Positions 17,555-25,904 of a stretch of 64,000 nucleotides of DNA are shown here, piece by piece (position 1 is the stretch's first letter; each line of letters starts with the position of its first letter). This DNA comes from Paludicola sp. MB14-C6. Lineage in GTDB: Bacteria; Bacillota; Clostridia; Oscillospirales; Ruminococcaceae. Below the pieces are notes generated by a model, which saw only the letters and a program-made list of their open reading frames with translations, was not told the origin of the DNA and did no database searches. Location: assembly GCF_030908625.1 (NCBI RefSeq), contig NZ_CP133133.1:1054001-1118000 (forward strand), written 5' to 3'. Made by a program: the position numbers and the translations under genes.

Positions 17555-17605
17555 GTAACGCCATAGTCGGCTCGCTATAGGAACGTTACTGCAATATAGC
17601 GAGCC
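17555..17605 (+). ncRNA. Possible H-type pseudoknot in the pseC-pseI leader
   Basis: Two interleaved perfect helices: GTAACG (17555-17560) with CGTTAC (17584-17589), and an 11-bp GGCTCGCTATA (17569-17579) with TATAGCGAGCC (17595-17605). The arm order is a-b-a'-b', the pseudoknot topology, with loops of 8, 4 and 5 nt. The last arm directly abuts the GGAAAGG ribosome site of pseI. There is no T-run, so this is not a terminator. The 11-bp hairpin is certain as a sequence feature; the pseudoknot and any regulatory role are inference. Confidence 0.4.
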
Positions 17606-17615
17606 GGAAAGGTTT

Positions 17616-19247
17616 ATGGTATTCATATTGCGATTATTTGAAACACTCAATCAAGGAAATGTTTATATCATTGCAGAAATGTCCGCAAATCATGCGGGCA
17701 AGTTAAAAAATGCTCTTGCTATTGTTCGAGCTGCAAAAAAATCAGGAGCGGATTGTTTAAAAATCCAAACCTATACTCCTGATACCATGACTATTCCATG
17801 TAATAACGAATATTTTCAAATTAAGGGCGGGTTATGGAACGGAAAAACATTGTATGATTTATACAACCAAGCCTATACACCTTGGGAATGGCACAAAGCA
17901 ATTAAAGAAGAATGTGATAAAGTCGGCTTAGATTTTCTTTCTACCCCTTTTGATAAAAGTGCGGTAGATTTTTTAGAGGAAATAGGAGTCGACTTTTATA
18001 AAATTGCGTCATTTGAAATTGTTGATATTCCGTTAATTCAATATGTTGCTTCAAAAGGTAAGCCAATTATACTGTCTTGCGGGTTGGCATCCTGTCAAGA
18101 AATTGATGACGCAATTCAAGCTGCTTACTCAACAGGTAACCACAACATTATTCTTTTAAAATGCTGCAGCGAATATCCAACTGTTTATTCTGATATGAAG
18201 CTAGCAACAATTGCCCATATGAAAGAACGTTTTCATCTTCCTATTGGACTTTCAGACCATTCCATGGGTAGCCTAGCCGCAACTGTTGCAGTATCTTTAG
18301 GGGCTTGCGTTGTTGAAAAACATTTTTGCACAACCCGAAGTTCAAAAAGCCCCGACAGCAAATTTTCTATGGAACCTAATGAATTGAAACAAATGGTGAA
18401 AGATATTCGCTTAGTAAAAGACGTTATCGGTAAATGTTCTTATGAATTAACAGAAAAAGAAAAAGCAAGCACTATTTTTAGGCGTTCCATTTTTGCAGTT
18501 GATGATATTGCAGTTGGTATGCCTTTTACTTCTCAAAACGCTCGAATCATAAGACCTGGTTACGGAATGAAACCAAAATATTATCCTGATTTATTGGAGC
18601 TAAATGCAAACCAAGTTATTAAAAAAGGAAGCCCTATTACATTTGATATGGTGGAAAGCGGTGTAATACTCTTTCTAACCAACAACGATATTTCATTCGA
18701 AGTCTACAAATGGCTTAAAAAAAGCGAAAAGGTAATTTTATATAACGACAAGCTGACACTGGATGTTGTTTTAACGATTCAGCCATCATACATAATCAGT
18801 TACAATTACAAATATATTATTACAAACGACATTATCCAATTTATGCAGAATAAAATCATCAATATGCATATTTCTTTATTGCCTTATAACAAAGGCGCAA
18901 GCCCCAATTTCTTTAGCTTTTATGATAACACCCCAAAAGGAGTTACCATACATTTAATAGATAAAGGAATAGATACAGGCGATATTCTTTGCCAAAAGGA
19001 AGTCTATTTTGATGAAGAAGATGAAACTTGGGAATCCTCATATTTAAAGCTGCATCAACAAATACAACAGCTATTTTATGAAAACTGGGAAAGCATTAAA
19101 AATGGTAATATCATGCCTTCAAAACAATATGGCAACGGAACTTTCCATACCAAAGCCGAGTTAAAAGAATTAAAACAAAGGTTTCCTTTTTCGTGGAATG
19201 AAACGATTGCGGAATACAAGAAAAAATATAATATTGGTGGTTTATAA
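17616..19247 (+). CDS. pseI: PseI/NeuB-type nonulosonate synthase fused to a formyltransferase domain
   Basis: Residues 1-275 form the NeuB/PseI synthase barrel (IIAEMSANHAGKLKNAL, DCLKIQTYTPDT, LSTPFD, GLSDHSMG, EKHF), which condenses the 6-deoxy-2,4-diamido hexose with phosphoenolpyruvate. Residues about 285-345 are the SAF/antifreeze domain (RRSIFAVDDIAVGMPFT...RPGYGMKP). Standalone enzymes end near 350; here about 190 further residues form a folate-dependent formyltransferase domain with the N-x-H...D triad intact in INMHISLLPYNKGASPN and GVTIHLIDKGIDTGDIL (about residues 415-456). ATG 17616 has GGAAAGG only 3 nt upstream, so the true start may be a nearby TTG. The added domain may modify the C4 amine in place of PseH. 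Confidence 0.85.
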   Translation: MVFILRLFETLNQGNVYIIAEMSANHAGKLKNALAIVRAAKKSGADCLKIQTYTPDTMTIPCNNEYFQIKGGLWNGKTLYDLYNQAYTPWEWHKAIKEECDKVGLDFLSTPFDKSAVDFLEEIGVDFYKIASFEIVDIPLIQYVASKGKPIILSCGLASCQEIDDAIQAAYSTGNHNIILLKCCSEYPTVYSDMKLATIAHMKERFHLPIGLSDHSMGSLAATVAVSLGACVVEKHFCTTRSSKSPDSKFSMEPNELKQMVKDIRLVKDVIGKCSYELTEKEKASTIFRRSIFAVDDIAVGMPFTSQNARIIRPGYGMKPKYYPDLLELNANQVIKKGSPITFDMVESGVILFLTNNDISFEVYKWLKKSEKVILYNDKLTLDVVLTIQPSYIISYNYKYIITNDIIQFMQNKIINMHISLLPYNKGASPNFFSFYDNTPKGVTIHLIDKGIDTGDILCQKEVYFDEEDETWESSYLKLHQQIQQLFYENWESIKNGNIMPSKQYGNGTFHTKAELKELKQRFPFSWNETIAEYKKKYNIGGL

Positions 19248-19248
19248 A

Positions 19249-20622
19249 ATGATTGCTTTTCGAGTGGATGCAAATAAACAAATTGGTTTAGGTCACATTA
19301 TGCGATGTATTTCTGTTGCAAAAGAGCTTGTGAAACGTAACGTTGAGGTGCTTTTTATTACTGCAGATTATCATCCAACGGATATCATCAAAAAAGCCAA
19401 CTTTCAACATATCGTCCTTGACTCAGATTATAAGCACCTGGAAAACGAGGTTGAACTGCTACTTCCTATCCTTACAAACAAGCAAGTAAATTGCCTCATC
19501 GTTGACAGCTATTTTATTTCAAATAAATATTTTGAAACGCTCAAAAATAATGTTTTAACTGCATACATAGATGACCTTGCGGAAACGAGGTTTTCGGTTG
19601 ATATTTTGATAAACTATAACATCTTTTCCGACTATCAACTTTATGAAAAGCTATATCAAAATTCACAAACGAAGTTATTACTTGGAGCAAAGTATGCTCC
19701 TTTACGGGAAGAGTTCCAACATGTTACGCTAAAGGAAATTGGCGAGCATATTGAGGATATTCTGATTACAACTGGTGGAACAGATCCTTACAACATATGT
19801 TTTTTATTAGCAAAACACATCTTAAAAGAGAAATCTTTTAGGAACAAAAAGATTCATATTGTTATAGGAAATTACTTTACCAATACAGCACAATTGAAAA
19901 AAATCGCAAAGCATTGCAATCAATTGCATATCTATGAAAACATTGAATGCATATCCCAGTTACTATTAAAATGTGATATTGCTATTTCAGCGAGTGGAAC
20001 AACCTTGTATGAATTATGTGCTTGTGGCACACCGTCTATTATCTTTAGCTTTGCCGATAATCAAACACGCATTCGCAAAGCTTTCGGTGAACAAAATGTG
20101 ATGCGTGATTGTGGAGACTTTCGAACTGACACCAAATATTGTATTCAACATATCATGCAATCCATAAATGAACTAGAAAATAAAAACCTTAGAATTCTGC
20201 TTTGTCAAAAAGAGCTTAAAGCTGTTGATGGGCATGGTGCTTATTATCTTGCAACGCAACTATTAGATTCCATTGCGATTCACAAAAAAAGGAGGGCCAA
20301 AATGATTATTAATGAAAATAATCATGATAAATCCGATCTTTATACGCCAGAAATAAAGGAATATGTTGAAGAAGTATTTCGATATATCTGTAGCATTTCC
20401 GAATTACGTAACGTATTAGATGAGATTAAAAAGCAAGCCGATCTTATGAAACCACTTTTTATATCAACAGCCGAACAAAAAGAGAAAGCTGATTTGCTTC
20501 ATTTATTTCATATAAAAATGCAAAACATGACATATCAAACGCTAAAGAATATGGAGCAATATCAGTTAGCAGGCTGGAAAGAACTAATTTACGATGAGGG
20601 TAATGATGATGAGAATGAATAA
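19249..20622 (+). CDS. pseG: PseG-like UDP-sugar hydrolase with a C-terminal extension
   Basis: GT-B-fold hydrolase that removes UDP from the 2,4-diamido-2,4,6-trideoxyhexose before PseI. The N terminus MIAFRVDANKQIGLGHIMRC holds the catalytic His loop; DILITTGGTDPYNIC and SASGTTLYELCACGTPSI form the nucleotide half. The normal family ends near residue 345. Here an unrelated helical segment of about 107 residues is appended, and it begins at an in-frame ATG (20302) with AAAGGAGGG 5 nt upstream. So the segment may be both a fusion and a separately translated protein. ATG 19249 lies 1 nt after the pseI stop; the upstream ORF extension overlaps pseI and is rejected. Confidence 0.82.
   Translation: MIAFRVDANKQIGLGHIMRCISVAKELVKRNVEVLFITADYHPTDIIKKANFQHIVLDSDYKHLENEVELLLPILTNKQVNCLIVDSYFISNKYFETLKNNVLTAYIDDLAETRFSVDILINYNIFSDYQLYEKLYQNSQTKLLLGAKYAPLREEFQHVTLKEIGEHIEDILITTGGTDPYNICFLLAKHILKEKSFRNKKIHIVIGNYFTNTAQLKKIAKHCNQLHIYENIECISQLLLKCDIAISASGTTLYELCACGTPSIIFSFADNQTRIRKAFGEQNVMRDCGDFRTDTKYCIQHIMQSINELENKNLRILLCQKELKAVDGHGAYYLATQLLDSIAIHKKRRAKMIINENNHDKSDLYTPEIKEYVEEVFRYICSISELRNVLDEIKKQADLMKPLFISTAEQKEKADLLHLFHIKMQNMTYQTLKNMEQYQLAGWKELIYDEGNDDENE
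20291..20304 (+). promoter_or_regulatory. Strong internal ribosome site within pseG
   Basis: GGAGGG (within AAAAAAAGGAGGG) and a 5-nt spacer to the in-frame ATG at 20302. It would produce a 107-residue protein (20302-20622) with a helical, acidic sequence of no recognised family. Confidence 0.5.
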
Positions 20623-20923
20623 CATTTACAATATAAAAGAGCGATTACTTCATTCCCTACTTGCAGCAATTGAGTTTTTCAATCATTGCAAGGATGAAGA
20701 TGGTATCATTGCAATAATCTGCTTTATAGATGATTTTGAGAATTTGCTAGACATTTACGAATGTTCGAATGAAGTTACTCTTGACATTGAACATATTTTG
20801 CCTTATATGAAAGCATTACTATCTTGTATGCAAAACGATGATATCATTGGCATGGCTGATACCTTAGAATATGATATTTATCCCTTATTGAAAGAAATAG
20901 AAGAAGGGTGTGCTGAAAAATGA
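20609..20923 (+). CDS. Small acidic helical protein preceding Maf, unknown function
   Basis: About 104 residues, predicted all-helical and acidic (for example DDFENLLDIYECSNEVTLDIEHILPYMKALL). Several in-frame ATGs exist (20594, 20603, 20606, 20609, 20615); GAGGG at 20596-20600 favours 20606-20609. It overlaps the end of pseG by about 14 nt and the Maf start by 4 nt, so it is part of the same translated unit. Size and position suggest an accessory or chaperone-like partner of the Maf glycosyltransferase or its substrate; that is inference. No family recognised. Confidence 0.6.
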   Translation: MRMNNIYNIKERLLHSLLAAIEFFNHCKDEDGIIAIICFIDDFENLLDIYECSNEVTLDIEHILPYMKALLSCMQNDDIIGMADTLEYDIYPLLKEIEEGCAEK

Positions 20924-22872
20924 TGGTTGCCAAAGAACACGAAACAAGCAATATGCTTGAAAAAAACTTGCAGCTTTTAACGCCATGGCTTCGAGATACC
21001 ATTTCACTAATTGATGATAACAAAATGAAAGAGAAAATCGAAATTACATATAACAATGAAGGGCTGCCAATTTGCTGTTATCATCAAGGTGAAAAAGTAT
21101 TTCATATTAACTCAAAATGTCCAACTCAAGAATCAGAAAGATGGTATGAAAGCACAGTAACGCAAGACTCCTCAACAATCTTTCTTTTTGGTTCAGGTTT
21201 TGGTTATCCTTTGTTTGAACTTTTTAAACACAAACAACCTCATACTTTCGTTGTCGTTTTTGAAGAGAATTTATATCTATTCAAAGCAATGCTTTGCTAT
21301 TTTGATTTAGAACCAATAATAAAAACACATAAAATCCTTTTTTTCATAGGAAATAGTGAGCATTTTGCTACTGCATTAGAACAGCTTTTTTATAGTGCCT
21401 ATTTTATAAGTTGCACTTCACCAACTATTATTTTTACTAAGATTGCGGAAAGAAATTTCAAACAAGAATATAACCAAATATATCAATACGTACTTTCTCA
21501 ATTATCCTTATTTATTTTTTATGTAGGAAACGACCATAAAGATAATCTAATTGGTTTTTGTAATTTGGTTTCCAATGTTCATGAAATAATAAAAGCTCCC
21601 AATATCAATTGTTTAAAAAGTCAATATAAAAACATTCCAGCCTTTATTATTGCCAATGGACCTTCTTTAGATCAAAATATTCAGCAATTGAAGAAAGTAC
21701 AAGATAAAGGGCTTATTATTGCTGTAGAATCTGCAATCATTCCCCTTTTAAAAAACAATATCAAGCCCGATATCTTAGCAGTTATAGAGCGAACCCCAAA
21801 CACCTATACTTACCACTTTAAAAATATTGATTATCCAAATGACCTTGTACTTTTAAGCTTAGCTGTAGTAAATAAGCATGTTTATCCATCCTTTGCCGGC
21901 CCTAAAATCCCAATATTTCGAGAAAAAGAAGTAGTCAATGAATGGTTTAGTTCCTATCTTGGCGATAATATTACATTAGACGTTGGCTCAAACGTATCAC
22001 ATCTTGCAACAGAAATTGCAGTTTACTTAGGAGCAAACCCAATTGTCTACGTCGGTCAAGATTTTGCTTATGGACAAAATAGTGTTTCTCATAGTACCGA
22101 TTCTATTTATTCGGAAAAATCAGGCGAAAAACTAGAAAAAGCAATTCAATCCATGCCGATTGAATATGTTGAAGGAAACAACGGAAATCCGATTGCTTCT
22201 AATCAGCTATGGGTAAATTTTAAAAAAGGATTGGAACGTAAAATTGCACTTCATTCTTTACAAGACTCCAATTTGCAATTTGTTAATGCAACAGAAGGTG
22301 GAGCAAAAATAGAAGGAACCGTATGTGATACACTCAACAATGCAATAAAACGATATTGTATGAATTCCTATCGAAATCCTGTTCATGAAATAGTAAACGA
22401 AAGTTGCGCATTCATTGATTTTCCACAAAGAATTGAAAAACTAAAAGAATTTATAAAAAGCATGGAAGATTATCAATTCAAATTTCGCCAATATGTTTTA
22501 AAAACAATTGAGGGTAAATTAAACTGCAAAAAAATGCTTCGTTTATCTATACCAATCAATCAAGAAAGAAATCGTGATTTACTCGAAAAGACCTATCAAG
22601 AAAATGTGCAAGTATTTAATGACTTCATGTCTGATTCCTTAATGCGAAGTTTTTTACAACAAGCTATTATTGCAAATTATTATTCGATTAACCATTTGGG
22701 TTTGATTAACACGCCAGAAAAGATTACAGAGGTTTTCCGAATACATTACGATATTTATAGCCATTTTAATGTGATTACGCAAAGTATCTCCAATCATTTT
22801 GAAAAAGCTGTTGAAGAACTCAAAACTGTATTAGCAGAATGGCAAAATAACAAAGCAGGTGAACAGCTATGA
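20920..22872 (+). CDS. Motility-associated-factor (Maf, DUF115) protein glycosyltransferase
   Basis: 650-residue member of the Maf/DUF115 family, enzymes that transfer CMP-activated nonulosonic acids to Ser/Thr of flagellins and related surface proteins in the cytoplasm. The core is visible: IPAFIIANGPSLDQNIQQLKK, IIAVESAIIPLLKNNIKPDILAVIERT, TLDVGSNVSHLATEIAVYLGANPIVYVGQDFAYG, and NATEGGAKIEGT. ATG 20920 overlaps the preceding stop by 4 nt, and its own stop overlaps the TPR gene by 4 nt. No flagellin or flagellar gene lies in the window; the only obvious secreted-type, Thr-rich candidate substrates are the DUF4183 proteins just downstream. Confidence 0.9.
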   Translation: MMVAKEHETSNMLEKNLQLLTPWLRDTISLIDDNKMKEKIEITYNNEGLPICCYHQGEKVFHINSKCPTQESERWYESTVTQDSSTIFLFGSGFGYPLFELFKHKQPHTFVVVFEENLYLFKAMLCYFDLEPIIKTHKILFFIGNSEHFATALEQLFYSAYFISCTSPTIIFTKIAERNFKQEYNQIYQYVLSQLSLFIFYVGNDHKDNLIGFCNLVSNVHEIIKAPNINCLKSQYKNIPAFIIANGPSLDQNIQQLKKVQDKGLIIAVESAIIPLLKNNIKPDILAVIERTPNTYTYHFKNIDYPNDLVLLSLAVVNKHVYPSFAGPKIPIFREKEVVNEWFSSYLGDNITLDVGSNVSHLATEIAVYLGANPIVYVGQDFAYGQNSVSHSTDSIYSEKSGEKLEKAIQSMPIEYVEGNNGNPIASNQLWVNFKKGLERKIALHSLQDSNLQFVNATEGGAKIEGTVCDTLNNAIKRYCMNSYRNPVHEIVNESCAFIDFPQRIEKLKEFIKSMEDYQFKFRQYVLKTIEGKLNCKKMLRLSIPINQERNRDLLEKTYQENVQVFNDFMSDSLMRSFLQQAIIANYYSINHLGLINTPEKITEVFRIHYDIYSHFNVITQSISNHFEKAVEELKTVLAEWQNNKAGEQL

Positions 22873-23219
22873 ACAATATAGATCATCTTAATATCGTACT
22901 TAAAAAGCTGATAAAAGAGCCAAATAATGCTCAATATTATAATGATGTTGGTGTATTGCTATATCAATTAAAAGACTTTGAAAATGCATATCAGTATTTG
23001 AATAAAGCATATGAACACTCCCCTTGCAATGCGAATATTTTATATCATTATGCTTTAATCCTTGAAACACAAAACAAGCTTGAAAATGCACTCTTACTAT
23101 ATAAAGAATATTATAAACGTTATTCAAACGAAACTTTTGTAATTGAAAAAATCCAAGAACTTTCCTATCGGTTAGGAATATATGATACAGCTCAATTAAA
23201 CAAAAAGGGGGCTTTTTAA
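22869..23219 (+). CDS. Small TPR-repeat protein
   Basis: 116 residues containing two to three tetratricopeptide repeats (NAQYYNDVGVLLYQLKDFENAYQYLNKAYEHSPCNANILYHYALILETQNKLENALLLYKEYY is spread over repeats 1-2). It starts within the Maf stop and ends 1 nt before the GT2 gene. Such proteins usually act as scaffolds, here probably between the Maf and GT2 enzymes or their protein substrate (inference). Confidence 0.8.
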   Translation: MNNIDHLNIVLKKLIKEPNNAQYYNDVGVLLYQLKDFENAYQYLNKAYEHSPCNANILYHYALILETQNKLENALLLYKEYYKRYSNETFVIEKIQELSYRLGIYDTAQLNKKGAF

Positions 23220-23220
23220 T

Positions 23221-25260
23221 ATGAAAGACAAAAAGCTCTTGAGCTTGTGCATGATTACCTATAATGATGAAAAGCATTTGGCTGATTGCCTTAAATCCGT
23301 AAAAGATATTGTGGATGAAATTATTATTGCTGATATAGGTTCTACCGATCAGACAACAGAAATTGCAACACAAGAGGGTGCAAAAGTTTATTCTGTTGAA
23401 TGGAAGAATGATTTTAGTATTGTGAAGAACTTATGTATGGAAAAAGCAAGTGGAAAATGGGTTTTATTTTTACAACCAAATGAGCGAATCAAAATAGAGC
23501 AGCTTTGCCTCATTCCAACACTTCTTGACAATCCAAATGTAGAAGCTTATATGTTTTACATGGATTATCATTTAGACAATTTCACATTGTTTTCTCCTAT
23601 TCAATCAATACGTTTGTTGCGTAATCGAGACATCTATCGCTTTCAATATCCTACTTTTGAGCGTATTGCTGATGAAGTGTTATCCAATATTGAAGATGTA
23701 GACATTCAACTTATCAATAGGAATCCTAATGTAATGGCTTGGGATTTCAGCTTACGAATACAGCTCTTGCATCAACTCATTTTAAACTATTCAAACGACA
23801 GTTATATGCAGTATATTTATGGCACAATTCTTGTTAATGAGCAAGCGTATGATGACAGTATTTTGGCTTTTCAAAAAGCTTATCAAGAGGTAAATCTTGA
23901 TTTTCTATATGCACCACACCTGTTTAAATGTTTTGCTTGGCTTTATCTCATTACACAGCAACTAGATTCAGCTTTAGAAATTTTAAACGAAGGAATACAT
24001 CACTTCCCGTATTATACCGATTTTTATGTATTACGAGGAGAATTACATTGTCAAAGAGAACAATATGAACAAGCGGTATCGGATTTTGAAACTTGTATTA
24101 ACACCAGAGAACGCCCAAACTTTTTAGTACCACCTCCTGAAATTGATGCTTCTGTTGCTATAGAAGCATTAGCATTACTTTATGATAATACTTTTCAATA
24201 CGAAAAAGCACTGAAACTATATTTAAATGCATATGTGGCAAACGATTGGAATCAGCAGCTTTTATATAAGGTTTATTTATTTGCAAAAGCAACGAATGAT
24301 AAAAATTTATTATCAAAATTCCCAAATCCAATCTTTCCAAACAACGCATATGATGAATATGAGGTCGAACTAGCTAGGTCATTGGCATTACAAGGTGAGT
24401 TTGATAGAATACAAGAAATATATTCAACTATTTCCGACTTGGAAAAACAAGAATTATTTAAAACAAAAATTATCGGATTTTTATTATATCAAGATCAACT
24501 AGATATAGCGCATCAATTCATTAAGAATAATGATATTACATTAACGAAAGAAAAAAAACTTGTTGTTTGGTCAAAACAACAAGTAAAAGATTTACTTTCT
24601 TTGGTTCATACAATGCAGTGTAATGCCAAACCGGAAAAAACCACCCAAAAGATTATGCCTAGTAAATCACTTCTCAATTTTTATCGCAACTTAAAGGTAT
24701 CACAAATACAAAGCAATCATCTTTCCTCTTTTCAAATTCATATGGAAATAGGCGATTATTATAAAAGCAAATCAAGAAATCAGGCAGCATTTACAGCGTA
24801 TTTACGTGCCTTACTATGTGATCCCGTAAACGCTGATATTCAAGATAAAATACAAAATGAATTAGAGGAAGAACCACAGCTGTTATTGGATTGCCTTGAT
24901 AGCAGCAACATTTTGCAAGAAAATCGTTGGTTTCATAAAAAGCAAGATATGATTTCATTTATCCAAGGTATTATAGCTTTAAGAAAACACCAATTTTATA
25001 AAGCTCTCATTAAATTTATTAAACTAAAACAAAACAAATCTAATAAAAGCTTAATTCAATCCTACATTGCAAGTAGTTTATGGTTTCAAAATAAAGAATC
25101 ACTGTTTACTGATTATGATATTACAATGGTGTTTATTGAATTTTATATTACTATTTGTAAAAATACCATTAAAGGTTACCTATCTGAATCAATGAAACAG
25201 CATCCCTCTTGGGGGCTTTTAAAAAAGGAAATCAATAAAGTCGATCATCTTTTAAAATAA
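23221..25260 (+). CDS. GT2-type glycosyltransferase with C-terminal TPR repeats
   Basis: 679 residues. The N-terminal 100 residues form a GT-A fold of family 2 (LSLCMITYNDEKHLADCLKSVKDIVDEIIIADIGSTDQTTEIA), like SunS-type and TPR-linked glycosyltransferases that add sugars to peptides. The remainder is TPR-like helices (about 190-330 and later repeats). At the place where the family has a DxD or DADE metal site the sequence reads FLQPNERI, so the acidic pair is absent apart from one Glu. It may be a weak or structural glycosyltransferase. AAAAAGGGGG precedes the ATG at 23221. Last gene of the operon. Confidence 0.82.
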   Translation: MKDKKLLSLCMITYNDEKHLADCLKSVKDIVDEIIIADIGSTDQTTEIATQEGAKVYSVEWKNDFSIVKNLCMEKASGKWVLFLQPNERIKIEQLCLIPTLLDNPNVEAYMFYMDYHLDNFTLFSPIQSIRLLRNRDIYRFQYPTFERIADEVLSNIEDVDIQLINRNPNVMAWDFSLRIQLLHQLILNYSNDSYMQYIYGTILVNEQAYDDSILAFQKAYQEVNLDFLYAPHLFKCFAWLYLITQQLDSALEILNEGIHHFPYYTDFYVLRGELHCQREQYEQAVSDFETCINTRERPNFLVPPPEIDASVAIEALALLYDNTFQYEKALKLYLNAYVANDWNQQLLYKVYLFAKATNDKNLLSKFPNPIFPNNAYDEYEVELARSLALQGEFDRIQEIYSTISDLEKQELFKTKIIGFLLYQDQLDIAHQFIKNNDITLTKEKKLVVWSKQQVKDLLSLVHTMQCNAKPEKTTQKIMPSKSLLNFYRNLKVSQIQSNHLSSFQIHMEIGDYYKSKSRNQAAFTAYLRALLCDPVNADIQDKIQNELEEEPQLLLDCLDSSNILQENRWFHKKQDMISFIQGIIALRKHQFYKALIKFIKLKQNKSNKSLIQSYIASSLWFQNKESLFTDYDITMVFIEFYITICKNTIKGYLSESMKQHPSWGLLKKEINKVDHLLK

Positions 25261-25279
25261 ATAGTTTTATATGCTTATC

Positions 25280-25306
25280 ACAACAAAATTTCATTAGCAT
25301 ATAATA
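25280..25306 (+). promoter_or_regulatory. Sigma-K-type promoter of the first DUF4183 gene
   Basis: AC at 25280-25281, exactly 16 nt, then CATATAATA at 25298-25306. This equals the late mother-cell sigma-K consensus (AC-N16-CATANNNTA) at all defined positions. It lies 99 nt before the ATG. It suggests the DUF4183 protein is made in the mother cell late in sporulation, when outer spore layers are built. Confidence 0.65.
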
Positions 25307-25404
25307 CTAATGACTTAATACTTCTTACGCCTAAATACGTTCTTTTAGAGTTTATCTTGTAGCTAAGAATAAAGGTATTGAGTAAAATATTAGGAGGTTA
25401 TACA

Positions 25405-25773
25405 ATGGCTGTTTCTTTATTTAAACTCGTTATAAGCGCAACAACTAATACTACTACTGTTCCAACAGCAAACAATTTTTTATATGCTAATACTGCAGCT
25501 TTTTCAGGCGCAAGCAAAGTAATTGCAGCAAATAAATTTACAAAAAATAATGGCGACGCTGCAACAGCAATCGTTACAAAAAACACCAACAATGGATTCT
25601 ATATGTTATTCATCAACGGTGAGTTACAACAAACTGCTCTTTATACGGTTACTAGTGCAAGCCTTACTATTGCTGTTCCAGGTACAGCAACATTTACAAT
25701 TCCAGAAGGTGCACCAATTACGCTAAATGTAACAAACTTCGTACCAGTATCTTCAACAACCGTAACATCATAA
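25405..25773 (+). CDS. DUF4183-type Thr-rich protein, candidate spore-surface glycoprotein
   Basis: 122 residues. The C-terminal half carries the DUF4183 pattern (NNGFYMLFINGELQQTALYTVTSASLTI, then IPEGAPITLNV). By hand count 32 of 122 residues are Ser or Thr (23 Thr), with an Asn/Thr-rich N-terminal half and a VSSTTVTS tail, suitable for O-glycosylation. No signal peptide. ATG 25405 has AGGAGG 7 nt upstream; the upstream TTG at 25378 is rejected. DUF4183 proteins occur in spore-forming Bacillales and Clostridia; their function is not settled. Position after the Maf operon and the sigma-K-type promoter suggest the glycosylated substrate on the spore surface (inference). Confidence 0.75.
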   Translation: MAVSLFKLVISATTNTTTVPTANNFLYANTAAFSGASKVIAANKFTKNNGDAATAIVTKNTNNGFYMLFINGELQQTALYTVTSASLTIAVPGTATFTIPEGAPITLNVTNFVPVSSTTVTS

Positions 25774-25833
25774 CAAAAAGAACGCTTAGAATTATAAGAA
25801 TTTCTAGAATTCAAAGCTTATAAAGTCTCGTTA

Positions 25834-25860
25834 ATGTGGTGAAACGTTGTTTCACCACAT
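25834..25860. repeat. Perfect 12-bp hairpin between the two DUF4183 genes
   Basis: ATGTGGTGAAAC / GTTTCACCACAT with a 3-nt loop. There is no T-run on either strand, so it is not a standard terminator; it may be an mRNA stabiliser or partial attenuator that lets the second gene be transcribed from the first gene's promoter. Confidence 0.6.
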
Positions 25861-25904
25861 CGTTACATATAGATTAAGATATTTTATAAAAAGTTGGAGT
25901 TGAT

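Noticed and set aside
14587..25260. Flagellin glycosylation island
   Set aside because: Maf suggests it, but no flagellar gene is present, and the neighbours (ger operon, sigma-K-type promoter, DUF4183, SpsF) point to spores. It cannot be excluded that flagellin elsewhere is the substrate.
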